From Streptomyces sp. NBS 14/10 (GTDB lineage: Bacteria; Actinomycetota; Actinomycetes; Streptomycetales; Streptomycetaceae): 64,000 nt of DNA. Shown in pieces: positions 1-8,061 of this stretch (the first letter of the stretch is position 1; each line of letters begins with the position of its first letter). The position numbers were made by a program, and so were the translations under genes. The stretch lies in assembly GCF_002224125.1 (NCBI RefSeq), contig NZ_NCSM01000070.1, positions 44,295 through 108,294 on the forward strand, written 5' to 3'. Below the pieces are notes generated by a model, which saw only the letters and a list, made by a program, of their open reading frames with translations, was not told the DNA's origin and ran no database searches.

Positions 1-1
1 G

Positions 2-331
2 TTCCATGCGGGCGGGGTGCGGGTCCTGGAGACCTGGTTCGAGCGCCGTACGGCCCGTGGTGAGCCCGGCACACTGGAGGCCGTCCTCCCGGCGGCTTGG
101 CCTCGCGACTGGACGTCCGAGCTGCTGGAGCTGATCACCGTGCTGGCGCTGCTCGCCGAGGAGCGCCCGGCGCGGCGGACGCTGGCCGAACGGCTGGCGG
201 CGGTGGAGCGTATGGGCGCGGCGGAGCTGGGCGAGGCGGGCGTGCTCCCGGTGCCTGCCGCGGCTCGGCGCCCGGCGTCCGTGCTGGACCATCACGAGGA
301 GGGTCCGGGCGGGCAGTTCGCGCTGGTCTGA
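2..331 (+). CDS. Type ISP restriction/modification-like protein, C-terminal end (partial)
   Basis: Only the last 109 codons lie in the window; the frame is open back to base 2, so the start is outside. The tail has the pattern GGVRVLETWFERRT, then EPGTLEAV..AWP..WTSELLELITVLALLAE. I recall this as the C-terminus of streptomycete proteins annotated as type ISP restriction/modification enzymes. The methylase and nuclease domains would lie upstream, so activity cannot be judged here. The final 40 residues are Ala/Glu/Pro-rich and look unconserved. The family call rests on memory of the tail motif only. The next gene is convergent and 340 bases away. Confidence 0.6.
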   Translation, partial: FHAGGVRVLETWFERRTARGEPGTLEAVLPAAWPRDWTSELLELITVLALLAEERPARRTLAERLAAVERMGAAELGEAGVLPVPAAARRPASVLDHHEEGPGGQFALV

Positions 332-672
332 AGCCGGAGAAGTCCGGAGGCGCGGGTCGTGTCTGAAGCCGGAGGCGCGGGTCGTACGGACGGGGCGCTC
401 AAGGGCGACGCACACGCCTCCGGGGCGAGGACGTGTGCGTGTGGGGTGCCGAGCGCGTCGCGGTCCGCATCCCGGGAGAACGACCTTGGCACGGGCTCAC
501 CGGCTGGAGCGGGGCCGGAATCTCCGTGTCCGGGATGCGGACGACGACACAGCTGTCGCGGACGGCAGGCGACCGCGGCGGGCCTTGGGGGTGGACCAAC
601 CGGGCCAACCGGGCTTTTCGGGCTCACCAGGCCGACCGGAATCAACCGGACGGGCCAAGTACGCCCAAAGGC
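332..672. other. Intergenic stretch without a supported gene
   Basis: No reading frame here has streptomycete-like composition together with a plausible start. It holds an imperfect direct duplication: the text beginning tctgaagccgga and ending ggcgcgggtcgt occurs at 327-360 and again at 362-385, the first copy being about 10 bases longer. It also contains the hairpin listed at 409-439. The rest shows nothing recognisable. Confidence 0.6.
409..439 (+). terminator. Hairpin, candidate terminator of the ISP-like gene
   Basis: CGCACACG and CCTC on the left pair with GAGG and CGTGTGCG on the right, around a short loop and one bulged A. There is no T-run, as is usual in Streptomyces. It sits 78 bases after the stop codon, between convergent genes, so it could serve either. 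Confidence 0.4.
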
Positions 673-936
673 TCAGCGGCGACTGCCGAACAGCGAGCGG
701 CGCAGCCGCCGCAGCGGTGCGAACAGCGAGACCCTGGCGCCCCTGTTCCGCTCGGTGCGCGCGTGGTCCCGTGCGGTCAGCTCCTGCATCAGCACCGTGG
801 CGCCCTCGGCCTCCCGCTGCGGCACGGCAGGGCCGCCCAACACCGCGAGATGGCGGTCGAGCCGGGCGCTGGTGGACCCGCTCCCGCAGTTGATGGCAGG
901 CACTCGTGGCCTGCTGCGTACTGTTATCTGCTCCAT
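673..936 (-). CDS. Small conserved hypothetical protein, Arg-rich C-terminus
   Basis: 87 residues from an ATG at 936, which has GGGGAG four bases upstream; an in-frame ATG four codons earlier (948) is possible. The protein starts MEQITVRSRPRVP, continues with GSGSTSARLDRHLAVLGGPA and ends with a strongly basic SLFAPLRRLRRSLFG tail. I recognise the DRHLxVLGGPA...MQELTARDHAR pattern as a small conserved streptomycete family without known function. It has no membrane segment or cysteine-pair motif. The basic, aromatic tail could bind nucleic acid or membrane, but that is inference. It is convergent with the ISP-like gene and followed on the same strand by rskA. Confidence 0.6.
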   Translation of the reverse strand: MEQITVRSRPRVPAINCGSGSTSARLDRHLAVLGGPAVPQREAEGATVLMQELTARDHARTERNRGARVSLFAPLRRLRRSLFGSRR

Positions 937-1062
937 GTCACTCCCCACCCGTCGAGGGCACCCGCCCCGGGCAGAGTAACCCTACCTCGGCGAGCCGTCA
1001 CCCACGCACCCCAGGTCGCTGATTCACCTCCGCGTCAAGGGCGTTGACGCGTCCATCGCGAA

Positions 1063-2010
1063 TCATGGATCAACAAGGGCCAGTTGCACGACTGGATTCG
1101 TGGTGGGCCGGGTTGATCCGCCGTCTGGTTCCAGGGTCACCGCCAGGCGCTCCGTATGGGCGCCGAAGCCGCCCGTGACCAGAGGCGTCCCTTCCCCGCT
1201 GCCCTTCAGGAGTCCGGCCGAGCGGGGCGCGGCGGCCCCTCCCGGCGACCCACCCGAAGACCCTCCCGACGACTCTCCCTGCGACCCTTCCGGCGGGGCG
1301 TCGATCATCCAGAGCTGGTACGTCCGCCCGCCGGGCGGCGCCGGCAGCCCGGAGACGGTGACGACGGCGGCACCGAGCCGGCGCGAGGTCACGGCGTTGA
1401 TGCCGCGCCCCTGGGCGTCGCGCGCGCTGACTCCGTGGGCGTCCGGCGCCGACAGCACCTGTTCGACGGCGCGTGTCGCACCGCGCTCCTGGTCGAGCCG
1501 GTCACGGGTGCGGACCAGTTCGACGGCGAGCACGGCGGCCGCGATCACGGACAGGGCGGCGACGGCCCCGGCGAGCCGCAGGCCGAACACGGGGCGCCGG
1601 AGGTAGCCCCCGCCGCGCGCCCGCCGCCCGCCGGGCCCTGAACGGCCCGCGTGGGCGGCGCGCACGGGCGGCGCCGCATATCCGCCGTCCGCCGCCGAGT
1701 GCGCCTCCTGTGGGGTGGCCTGAGCGGCCGCCAGCACCCGCTGCCGCATCTGGGGCGGCGCCGGGGCGGCCACCGCGCGCGCCAGCCGTACCGCGCCCTG
1801 CGCCAGATCGCGCACTTCCTGGGCGCACCCCGGACAGCGGGCCAGATGCTTCTCGTACCGCCGGCGTTCCTTGAGGTCCAGCGCATTGAGGGCGTACGCG
1901 CCCGCCAGGGCGTGCGCCTTGCGCCCCCTGCCGCCCCGATACGCCGGGGCTCCGCCTGACCGGTCAGATGGTCGGTCGGCTGACCGGTCATTGGACCGGT
2001 TGGAGGTCAT
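1063..2010 (-). CDS. rskA: Anti-sigma-K factor, RskA family
   Basis: 315 residues. The N-terminal cytoplasmic part carries an anti-sigma zinc-finger motif HxxxCxxC (H55, C59, C62). After a Pro/Ala/Gly-rich linker there is one transmembrane helix at about residues 170-195. The extracytoplasmic part is an RskA domain, recognisable from GGRTYQLWMID and the final VTLEP-type strand, interrupted by a Gly/Ser-rich insert (GESSGGSSGGSPGG). RskA proteins hold SigK at the membrane and release it after regulated proteolysis. The ATG at 2010 overlaps the sigma factor stop codon, so the two are translationally coupled. A longer frame to 2190 is open but only antisense-like sequence lies upstream of this start. 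Confidence 0.9.
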   Translation of the reverse strand: MTSNRSNDRSADRPSDRSGGAPAYRGGRGRKAHALAGAYALNALDLKERRRYEKHLARCPGCAQEVRDLAQGAVRLARAVAAPAPPQMRQRVLAAAQATPQEAHSAADGGYAAPPVRAAHAGRSGPGGRRARGGGYLRRPVFGLRLAGAVAALSVIAAAVLAVELVRTRDRLDQERGATRAVEQVLSAPDAHGVSARDAQGRGINAVTSRRLGAAVVTVSGLPAPPGGRTYQLWMIDAPPEGSQGESSGGSSGGSPGGAAAPRSAGLLKGSGEGTPLVTGGFGAHTERLAVTLEPDGGSTRPTTNPVVQLALVDP

Positions 2011-2642
2011 ACAGCTGCTCCCAAGCACTCGCGCAGCCGCGTCAGCCCGTCCCGCATCCGCGTCTTGACCGTCCCCAACGGTACGGCCAGCCGATGCGCC
2101 ACCTCCCGGTAGGAGTACCCCTCGTAGTACGCGAGGGTGACCGACTGCCGCTGCAGCTCGGTGAGTCGGGCCAGACAGCCGCGCACCCACTCGCGCTCAA
2201 GACGCCCCTCGACCGCCTCCGCCACCTGGTCGAAGGCCGGGCCCTCCGACTGCCCGCCGACCCGCGCCTCGCGGTCGGCCGCAGAGCGGGCCGACCGCAC
2301 CCGGTCCACGGCGCGGCGGTGGGCCAGGGTGAGGATCCACGCGAGCGCGGAGCCGCGGCGCGGGTCGAACCGCCCGGCGGTCCGCCAGACCTCCAACAGC
2401 GTCTCCTGCGCGACCTCCTCGGACTGCGCCGGGTCCCGCAGCACGCGCCGCACCAGCCCGTACACGGGCCCCGAGACCATGCCGTACAGGTCCTCGAACG
2501 CACGGTGGTCTCCGACGGCGACCAGCGGCAGCAGGTCGTCCGGGCCACGACGCTCACCCGCAAGCTCCTGTCCGCCCGCTCGCTCCTGTCCGCCCACCCA
2601 CCCGCGTACCGGACCCCGCTCTCCCGTCTGCTCCACACTCAC
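2007..2642 (-). CDS. sigK: ECF RNA polymerase sigma factor, SigK type
   Basis: About 211 residues from GTG 2642. Region 2 is seen in FEDLYGMVSGPVYGLVRRVLRD, SEEVAQETLLEVWRTAGRFDP and GSALAWILTLAHRRAVDR. Region 4 is seen in LTELQRQSVTLAYYEGYSYREVAHRL..PLGTVKTRMRDGL. These are the hallmarks of SigK-type ECF factors, which act with RskA. The start is uncertain: GTG 2642 has GCGGGG eight bases upstream, while ATG 2666 in the same frame has a weaker site; the frame stays open to 2780. It is transcribed away from the DUF4331 gene, so the 2643-2801 region should hold divergent promoters, probably including a SigK-dependent one. Confidence 0.9.
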   Translation of the reverse strand: MSVEQTGERGPVRGWVGGQERAGGQELAGERRGPDDLLPLVAVGDHRAFEDLYGMVSGPVYGLVRRVLRDPAQSEEVAQETLLEVWRTAGRFDPRRGSALAWILTLAHRRAVDRVRSARSAADREARVGGQSEGPAFDQVAEAVEGRLEREWVRGCLARLTELQRQSVTLAYYEGYSYREVAHRLAVPLGTVKTRMRDGLTRLRECLGAAV

Positions 2643-2801
2643 GCGGCAAACCCCGCTTCCTGCCATCCGTCTCAGCTGCCCCGTCTTCGGTTGCTTCGCG
2701 ACGCCGCCAAAAAAAATCCACCGACCCACCAATCCGGTCGGCCGACCGCTCCGAATAGCCGGCATCAGCCTGTCCACCACACGTACGAAGGACCGACCCA
2801 G

Positions 2802-4343
2802 ATGACCTCAATCACCAAGAGGAGTGTGGCCGCGCTCGTGGGCGGAGCGCTGGTCGCGGGAGGGCTCGCGGCGGCCGGTGTGGCCGCGCTCGGGCCCGGG
2901 GAGGCGGAGGCCTCCAGCCACCGGGAGGCGCCGCTGATCTCGGGCCAGCCGGAGTACGACACCACCGACGTCTACGCGTTCGTGAGCCCCGACAAGGCGG
3001 ACACGACGACACTGATCGCGAACTTCCTGCCGTTCCAGGACCCGGCGGGCGGCCCGAACTTCTTCAAGTTCGCCGAGGACGCCCAGTACGACCTGCGGAT
3101 CGACAACGACGGCGACGCCCGGGAAGACCTGATCTACCGCTGGACCTTCAAGGACCACGTCCGCAACGAGGACACGTTCCTCTACAACACAGGACCGGTC
3201 ACCTCGCTCGACGACCACGACCTGAACTTCTTCCAGACGTACGACATCGAGCAGATCAAGATGCGCCACGGCAAGGCCGGCGAACGCACCAAGGTGGCGG
3301 ACGATCTGGTCGTGGCCCCCTCGAACGTGGGCAAGGCGTCCATGCCGGACTACGCGGCCCTGCGCGACCAGGCGGTGCGCAAGGTGTACGGCGGCGCCAC
3401 GGCCTTCGCCGGCCAGGCCGACGACCCGTTCTTCGCCGATCTGCGGGTCTTCGACCTGCTGTACGGCGGCGACCTGTCCGAGGTCGGCAACGACACGCTC
3501 AAGGGCTACAACGTCCAGTCGCTGGCCCTCCAGGTGCCGACCGACCAGGTGCGCGAGTCCCATGAGCAGCCGGTGATCGGTATGTGGTCCACCACCCAGC
3601 GCGCGGACGCCTACGGGGACTACACCCAGGTCTCGCGGCTCGGGATGCCGTTGGTCAACGAGGTTGTCAATCCCCGTAAGGACAAGGACAAGTTCAACGC
3701 CTCGGAGCCCAAGGACGACGCGCAGTTCCTGGACAACGTGGACGACCCGGAGCTGCCCAAGCTGATCGAGCAGATCTTCAAGATCAAGGCGCAGGACGCC
3801 CCGCGCAAGGACCTCGAGCAGGTCTTCCTCACCGGGGTCCCCGACCTCAACCAGGTCAAGGGCGTCAAGGCCTCCGAGATGCTGCGCCTGAACACCTCGA
3901 TCAAGCCGACCGACAAGCCCAAGCGCCTCGGTGTCCTGGACGGCGACCAGGCCGGCTTCCCCAACGGCCGCCGGCTGACCGATGACGTCCTGGACATCGC
4001 GCTTCAGGTCGTCGAGGGCGAACTGCTCGGCGAGAAGAACGACCTGGGCGACGCGGTGGACTCGAACGCCGATCAGAAGTTCGGCGGCTACTTCCCGTAC
4101 ATCGGACTGCCCAACTCCGGCTCGGACGCCAAGAGCTCCACCAAGAGCGCCACGACCACGGCCGACGGCCGCACCCTGCTGAACGGCGGCTCCGGCATCG
4201 TCTCCACCTCCACCGAGGACAACAACACCCTGCTCGCCACGTCCGCCGCCGCGGGCGGCGCGGCGGTGCTGCTGCTGGCCGTCGGCCTGACCTGGCGCCG
4301 GCGCCGGCAGCGGCTGGTGCGGGTGCACACGCGCAGGCACTGA
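2802..4343 (+). CDS. Secreted DUF4331 protein with C-terminal membrane anchor
   Basis: 513 residues. A signal peptide (MTSITKRSVAALVGG, hydrophobic to about residue 35, AEA cleavage) is followed by the DUF4331 signature SSHREAPLISGQPEYDTTDVYAF at about 40-60, then a long domain with NFLPFQDP..GPNFF, DLRIDNDGD and LDGDQAGFPNGRRLTDDVLDI. A Ser/Thr-rich stretch leads to a single C-terminal helix and an Arg-rich tail (WRRRRQRL), so the protein is probably displayed outside the membrane. DUF4331 has no established biochemical role. The frame runs back to 1968, but those codons are antisense to sigK; the ATG at 2802 begins the signal peptide. Its position beside sigK-rskA and before the TPR and nickel-transporter genes suggests a shared regulon. 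Confidence 0.92.
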   Translation: MTSITKRSVAALVGGALVAGGLAAAGVAALGPGEAEASSHREAPLISGQPEYDTTDVYAFVSPDKADTTTLIANFLPFQDPAGGPNFFKFAEDAQYDLRIDNDGDAREDLIYRWTFKDHVRNEDTFLYNTGPVTSLDDHDLNFFQTYDIEQIKMRHGKAGERTKVADDLVVAPSNVGKASMPDYAALRDQAVRKVYGGATAFAGQADDPFFADLRVFDLLYGGDLSEVGNDTLKGYNVQSLALQVPTDQVRESHEQPVIGMWSTTQRADAYGDYTQVSRLGMPLVNEVVNPRKDKDKFNASEPKDDAQFLDNVDDPELPKLIEQIFKIKAQDAPRKDLEQVFLTGVPDLNQVKGVKASEMLRLNTSIKPTDKPKRLGVLDGDQAGFPNGRRLTDDVLDIALQVVEGELLGEKNDLGDAVDSNADQKFGGYFPYIGLPNSGSDAKSSTKSATTTADGRTLLNGGSGIVSTSTEDNNTLLATSAAAGGAAVLLLAVGLTWRRRRQRLVRVHTRRH

Positions 4344-4376
4344 TCGGGCGTGCGACGGGGGTCGGTCCCGCGCACC

Positions 4377-4438
4377 GGCCGGTGGGCGCGTTCGAGCAGA
4401 AACGCGAGAAGAAACGCGAAGAAACGCGCCCACCGGCC
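4377..4438 (+). terminator. Long perfect-stem hairpin between the DUF4331 and TPR genes
   Basis: GGCCGGTGGGCGCGTT (4377-4392) pairs perfectly over 16 bp with 4423-4438. The 30-base loop contains three near-copies of gaaacgcg. It lies between two co-directional genes, so it may attenuate rather than fully terminate transcription, lowering TPR expression relative to DUF4331. Confidence 0.5.
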
Positions 4439-4540
4439 CGGACCGGCGAGCACGGGCCCGCTTCCGTACGTACATCCCGGTAGCACCGGCGCCCGCCGGC
4501 GCCCGAGCACTGAACGCCCATCATCCGAAAGGCAGCCGCA

Positions 4541-5887
4541 ATGCCCGTCCCCGTCCGGCATCTCGTCCGCACCGCCGCCGTCGTCGTCACGCTCGCGACG
4601 GGGCTCACGGTCGCCGCGTTCGCCGTCGGCGGGTCCGACGACCACTCGTCCGGCGCACGGACCACCGCCGTACTGCCCGCCGGCCGGGCGGCGCTCGACC
4701 GGGTCAGCTCCGAGGACCTGGGGAAGAGCATCAGCGCGCTCCAGGCCCGTCTGCGCGCCAAGCCCAAGGACGCGGCCGGCTGGGCCACACTCGGCGCCGC
4801 CTACGTCGAACAGGCCCGCACCACCGGGGACCCCACCCGCTACCCCCAGGCGCAGAAGGCCCTCGCCCGCTCCCTGTCCGCCCAGCCGCGCGACAACGAC
4901 CCGGCCCTCGCCGGACGCGCCGCGCTCGCCGCGGCGCGCCATGACTTCCCCGGCGCGCTGCGGGACGCCGACCGGGCGCTGAAGGTCAACGCGTACAGCG
5001 AGCGGGCGCTCGCCGTCCGGGTGGACGCGCTCGTCGAACTCGGCCGGTACGACGACGCGTACGCCGCCGCCAGGCGCGCCGACTCGCTGCGCCCCGGCAT
5101 CCCCGTCTTCACCCGTCTCGCCTACGTCCTGGAGCTGCGCGGCGACCCGGCCGGCGCCCGCCGCGTACTGCTGCGCGCGCGGAAGTCGGCGACCGCGCCC
5201 GGCGACGTGGCGTACGTGGCGACGGCGCTCGGCCAGTTGGCCTGGAGCCAGGGCCAGTTCCCCCGGGCGCGCGGCCACTACGCCGACGCGCTGCGCGCCG
5301 AGCCCGGCTACCTCCCCGCCCTGGAGGGCCGCGGCCGCACCCACGCCGCGGTCGGCGACCTCGACGCGGCGGCCCGCGACCTGGAAGAGGTCGTACGGCG
5401 CTACCCGCTGCCCGCCGAGCTCGCCGCCCTCGGCGAGGTGTACGAGGCGCGCGGCGACCGTACCCGGGCCCGGGAGCAGTACGCCGTGGCCGCCACCTGG
5501 ATCGACCTGGCGCGGGCCAACGGCGTGGCGACCGACCTCGACAGCGCGCTGATCGCCGCCGACCACGGCGACCGTACGGAGGCGCTGCGGGCGGCCCGCG
5601 CCGAATGGGGCCGCCGGCACAGCGTGCACACCGCCGACGCGCTGGCCTGGGCGCTGCACCGGGCCGGCCGCGACCGCGAGGCCCTGACCTACGCCAAGTC
5701 CGCCGCGGCGCCGGGGTACCGCAACGCGTCGTTCCTCTACCACCGGGGGGTCATCGAGAAGTCCCTCGGCGACACCGCCGCTGCCCGCCGCCACCTCACC
5801 GCGGCCCTCGACCTCAACCCGGCCTTCTCCCCCACGGGCGCCCGCGCGGCGAAGGCGGCGCTGAAGGGGCTGGGCGACGCGCGATGA
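4541..5887 (+). CDS. TPR-repeat protein with signal anchor
   Basis: 448 residues from ATG 4541, preceded by CGAAAGGCAGCCGCA. A hydrophobic N-terminus (about residues 8-28, VRTAAVVVTLATGLTVAAFAVGG) looks like a signal peptide or anchor. The rest is built of TPR-like helical pairs: DAAGWATLGAAYVEQAR, NDPALAGRAALAAARHDFPGAL, LAYVLELRGDPAGARRVLLRA, QLAWSQGQFPRARGHYADAL and FLYHRGVIEKSLGDTAAARRHL. The last repeat is typical of exported TPR proteins. It probably scaffolds protein contacts outside the membrane. It lies between the DUF4331 gene and the nickel/cobalt transporter on the same strand, which suggests the three work together, but no substrate can be named. Confidence 0.88.
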   Translation: MPVPVRHLVRTAAVVVTLATGLTVAAFAVGGSDDHSSGARTTAVLPAGRAALDRVSSEDLGKSISALQARLRAKPKDAAGWATLGAAYVEQARTTGDPTRYPQAQKALARSLSAQPRDNDPALAGRAALAAARHDFPGALRDADRALKVNAYSERALAVRVDALVELGRYDDAYAAARRADSLRPGIPVFTRLAYVLELRGDPAGARRVLLRARKSATAPGDVAYVATALGQLAWSQGQFPRARGHYADALRAEPGYLPALEGRGRTHAAVGDLDAAARDLEEVVRRYPLPAELAALGEVYEARGDRTRAREQYAVAATWIDLARANGVATDLDSALIAADHGDRTEALRAARAEWGRRHSVHTADALAWALHRAGRDREALTYAKSAAAPGYRNASFLYHRGVIEKSLGDTAAARRHLTAALDLNPAFSPTGARAAKAALKGLGDAR

Positions 5888-6269
5888 CGACCGACCGCTC
5901 GGCGCCCCCTCCCCGCCACCACGCCCGAGTCGGGCGGGCTGCCCGCCGCGCGGCGAGGGCGCCCGCCGGTCGCCGGAGCGCGGGCCGCGAGGCCTCGCCG
6001 ACCAGGCTTCCGTTCGTCAGGCATCGGGCGAACCCGGCGCGGCTCGGCCCACCGGGCGGGCGCCGGCATCCGATGCCCGGCCGCTCGCACGCCTGCGCAT
6101 CCCGAGGGGACCGCCCGCCGGCGCACCCGGGCCGACAGGCCGCCGCGCGTCCGGGCCCGGGGGCTCTGCCCCGCGCGGCGGAGCCCGCAGACCGCCCCGG
6201 GCCGGGGAGGGGCCGGAGGCCCCGCCCGCACCCGCACCGCCCCATCCGCACCGCAGGAGGTACCCGTCC
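5888..6269. other. 382-base spacer upstream of the nickel/cobalt transporter gene
   Basis: I find no supported gene. Frames are open on both strands only because of composition. Near its end GGGCTC (6161-6166) and GAGCCC (6181-6186) form a GC-rich hairpin, and AGGAGG lies eight bases before the ATG at 6270. The length is unusual for an operon, so a separate promoter is possible. Confidence 0.5.
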
Positions 6270-7946
6270 ATGAACCGGCTGATCCGGCGCGCCCGCCGCA
6301 TCGGCGCCGCCGCGTCCGTGCTCTTCGGGGCGGCCGCCATCGTGGTGTTGCCCGCCGGGGCCGCCGAGGCGCATCCGCTCGGGAACTTCACCGTCAACCG
6401 CTACGACGGGCTGGTCGTCGCGCCGAGCGAGCTACGGGTCGACCATGTGGAAGACCTCGCCGAGATCCCGGCCGCGCAGGCGAAGCCGCGGATCGACAAG
6501 GACGGCGACGACAAGCTCTCCCGCCCCGAACTGGCCGCCTGGGCCGACCGGCGCTGTGCGAGCGCGGCGCGGGACGCGCGGCTGACGGTGCGGGGGCGGT
6601 CGGTGTCCGTACGGAGCGAGGGCGCGCAGGCGCGCTCGCGGGCCGGGCAGGCCGGTCTGCCGACGCTGCGCGTCGAGTGCCGGCTGACCGCCGCGCTGCC
6701 GCGCGACGGGCGCGCCTCGCTCGCGTACCGTCCGGCGGACATCGGCACGGGGCCCGGCTGGCGCGAGATGACCGCGCAGGGAGACCGTATGACGCTCGCG
6801 GCCTCCGACGTGCCCACGTCCTCCGCCTCCCGGCGGCTGACCCGCTATCCGCAGGACCAGCTGTCCTCCCCGCCCGACGAGCGGACCGCCGCGCTGCGCA
6901 CCGCGCCGGGCGGGCCCGCGCTCGCCAAGTCGGCGGACGAACAGTCCGAGCCGCCCGGCAGCTCCGTGCTGCCGCGTGGCGTGGACCGCTGGACGCAGGC
7001 GCTCACCAACCTGGTGGCGCGGCACGACATCACGCCCTTCTTCGCCGTGACCGCGTTCGCCACCGCCATGCTGCTCGGCGCGATGCACGCGCTCGCGCCC
7101 GGCCACGGCAAGACGCTGATGGCGGCGGCAGCGGCGGCGGGCGGGCGCAGTGCGATGCGCGATGTGCTGGCGCTTGGCGCGTCGGTGACGATCACCCACA
7201 CCCTCGGGGTGTTCGCGCTGGGCCTGTTGGTCACGGCGGGCTCGGCGGCCGCGCCGTCGGTGATCGCGTGGCTGGGCATCGCGAGCGGGGTGCTCGTGGC
7301 GCTGGCGGGGGCGGGGCTGCTGCGCAAGGCGCTGCGGCGGCGCGCTCCCGCACACCATCACCATCACGACGAGCACGGGCACGAGCACGGTCACGAACAC
7401 AGCCACGGGGACGAACACGCCCGCGCGAGCGACCACAGCCACGAGCACAAGCACGAACACGCACATGAGCACGCACACGAGCATGCGTCTGAGCACAGCC
7501 ACACGCACGAACACGAAAAGGAACAAGAGCACGAGCACGCTCACGTCCACTCCCACGGCGGCTTCACCCACTCCCACCCCCTCCCCTCCGGCCGCCTCAC
7601 CCTGCGCGGCACCCTCCTTCTCGGCTTCGCCGGCGGGCTGGTGCCCAGCCCGTCCGCCGTGGTCGTCCTCGTGGGGGCGGCCGCGCTCGGGCAGGCGTGG
7701 TTCGGGTTTCTGCTGGTGCTGGCGTACGGGGCGGGGCTCGCGCTCACGCTCACGCTGGCCGGGATCGCGGTGGTACGCCTGGGGCGGCGGGCCACGGAGC
7801 GGCTGGCGGCCCGGGCGAGCGACGGTGGCCGCGGTCAGCGGGTGCTGCGTCTACTGCATCGCGCCTCGCCCGTGGGCACGGCGGCGGTGGTGCTGGCGCT
7901 GGGCTGCGGGCTGGTGCTCAGGGGGGCGGCGACCACGCTGGGCTGA
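6270..7946 (+). CDS. Nickel/cobalt transporter of the NicO/RcnA type with His-rich loop
   Basis: 558 residues with an ideal AGGAGG site. A signal peptide (to AEA at about 32) precedes an exported domain beginning HPLGNFTVNRYDGL that includes an EF-hand-like DKDGDDKLSRPEL stretch (about 73-86). The membrane half has six or so helices with the NicO signature GAMHALAPGHGKT at about residue 270-283 and a second half containing GFAGGLVPSPSA. Between them is a loop of roughly 80 residues dominated by His, Glu and Asp (runs such as HEHGHEHGHEHSHGDEH), a likely metal-binding region. The family exports or imports Ni2+ or Co2+. The direction cannot be decided from sequence. A terminator follows. Confidence 0.9.
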   Translation: MNRLIRRARRIGAAASVLFGAAAIVVLPAGAAEAHPLGNFTVNRYDGLVVAPSELRVDHVEDLAEIPAAQAKPRIDKDGDDKLSRPELAAWADRRCASAARDARLTVRGRSVSVRSEGAQARSRAGQAGLPTLRVECRLTAALPRDGRASLAYRPADIGTGPGWREMTAQGDRMTLAASDVPTSSASRRLTRYPQDQLSSPPDERTAALRTAPGGPALAKSADEQSEPPGSSVLPRGVDRWTQALTNLVARHDITPFFAVTAFATAMLLGAMHALAPGHGKTLMAAAAAAGGRSAMRDVLALGASVTITHTLGVFALGLLVTAGSAAAPSVIAWLGIASGVLVALAGAGLLRKALRRRAPAHHHHHDEHGHEHGHEHSHGDEHARASDHSHEHKHEHAHEHAHEHASEHSHTHEHEKEQEHEHAHVHSHGGFTHSHPLPSGRLTLRGTLLLGFAGGLVPSPSAVVVLVGAAALGQAWFGFLLVLAYGAGLALTLTLAGIAVVRLGRRATERLAARASDGGRGQRVLRLLHRASPVGTAAVVLALGCGLVLRGAATTLG

Positions 7947-7988
7947 CGCCGTATCGACACATACACAAGCCGCCGAGGCGGTATACGA

Positions 7989-8019
7989 GGAGGCCCCGGA
8001 CAGTCCGTCCGGGGCCTCC
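7989..8019 (+). terminator. Rho-independent-type hairpin after the nickel transporter
   Basis: GGAGGCCCCGGAC (7989-8001) pairs perfectly with GTCCGGGGCCTCC (8007-8019) around a 5-base loop. It ends the DUF4331-TPR-NicO block and also lies at the 3' end of the convergent lipase gene, so it probably works in both directions. Confidence 0.85.
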
Positions 8020-8061
8020 CGCTCGTACATGGTGGCGAAGCAAAAAGCTTGAAAGAGTCGA

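Noticed and set aside
1968..2801. Upstream extension of the DUF4331 reading frame by 278 codons
   Set aside because: It is antisense to sigK, has no domain similarity, and the signal peptide begins at 2802.
6432..7577. 381-codon minus-strand frame opposite the His-rich transporter
   Set aside because: Val/Arg-rich antisense of the His-codon tract; no independent evidence.
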